Assembly (NCBI RefSeq): GCF_021134715.1
Contig: NC_060027.1
Location: forward strand, 4,588,001 to 4,652,000
DNA: 64,000 nt
Source of the DNA: Daphnia pulex
Lineage: Eukaryota; Arthropoda; Branchiopoda; Diplostraca; Daphniidae
Direction of reading: 5' to 3'
Below, in pieces: positions 63,701 through 64,000 of this stretch (position 1 is the stretch's first letter; each line of letters starts with the position of its first letter). Under the pieces are notes generated by a model. That model worked only from the letters and a program-made list of their open reading frames with translations. It ran no database searches and was not told the origin of the DNA. Position numbers and translations under genes: made by a program.

Positions 63701-64000
63701 AGTGATTTGTCTTAATGCAGATTTACGCATAGGTGGGGTACCGTTCTTGATTTTAAGTAAAAGAGTCATGATTTTTCGTTCTTTAAGCTCTTCTGGGCTC
63801 AATGAATCTTCATCAACATCAATCTGCAAAATAATAGAGTAAAAACTTTTTAATTTTACTTAAAAGAAATAGTTAAGTATAATTACCAATAGCTTGTCAA
63901 AATATTGGGCATCTTCTGGCTTCAAAAAGGGCAAGTTACCGCCTTTGGGTTGTGTGTCCATGTATTTTGAGGCAGTTTTATCTTCTTGTTGCATGTAGAA
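60775..64000 (-). CDS. SF3B1: splicing factor 3B subunit 1 (SF3b155), C-terminal part
   Basis: Eleven minus-strand exons with consistent phases: 64000-63887 (continues outside), 63823-63695, 63630-63250, 63190-62894, 62829-62500, 62430-62167, 62104-61868, 61806-61617, 61549-61276, 61211-60995 and 60933-60775; about 863 residues, matching the HEAT-repeat part and C-terminus of the ~1300-residue protein. Near-identity to the animal protein is obvious by eye: [71 protein letters not shown], and the end [10 protein letters not shown]3B1 is the core of the U2 snRNP SF3b complex that clamps the branch helix. Segments known as human mutation hotspots are intact here: [15 protein letters not shown] and DEQQKVRT. 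The N-terminal U2AF-binding ULM region is beyond the window. Confidence 0.97.

Overview
The window looks like a slice of a compact arthropod nuclear genome, most likely a branchiopod crustacean such as Daphnia. The reasons are AT-rich non-coding DNA full of microsatellites, housekeeping genes with many 50-100 bp GT-AG introns, arthropod-specific families (a beaten-path Ig protein and a CBM14 chitin-binding protein) and TTAGG-like telomeric motifs inside a repeat. The species is an inference. All gene models were spliced by eye from phase-compatible GT-AG junctions.

Layout. (1) 68-514 (+): last three exons of a GPI-anchored Ig/FN3 adhesion protein. (2) 6105-9341 (+): a six-exon secreted protein with one CBM14 domain and a 500-residue Ser/Thr-rich tail, with a TATA box at 5943. 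(3) 15823-43699 (+): a beaten-path-like neuronal Ig protein whose signal-peptide exon is separated from the Ig exons by a 23.5 kb intron. (4) Inside that intron, on the minus strand, are two small secreted-peptide genes (30542-30892 and 33464-34493). They share a 5-codon first exon, a phase-0 intron, an acidic pro-region with MEG...ETKH, and a TATA promoter, but end in completely different aromatic low-complexity tails (Trp/His/Lys versus Gly/Tyr). (5) 46.4-49.1 kb: a tRNA-related SINE-like repeat in three copies, two of them in a fresh ~0.9 kb tandem duplication that runs up to the next gene. (6) 49188-55487 (+): a 20-exon, 1532-residue membrane protein I do not recognise. (7) 56687-56995: a MITE-like element. 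(8) 57206-58152 (-): cytidine deaminase. (9) 59754-60621 (+): COQ10. (10) 60775-64000 (-): the C-terminal two thirds of splicing factor SF3B1, running off the window.

The left two thirds hold long introns and intergenic DNA around developmental or surface-protein genes. The right third is dense with housekeeping genes for pyrimidine salvage, ubiquinone handling and splicing. No operon-like coordination is apparent. The candidate for an undescribed system is the pair of nested secreted-peptide genes.
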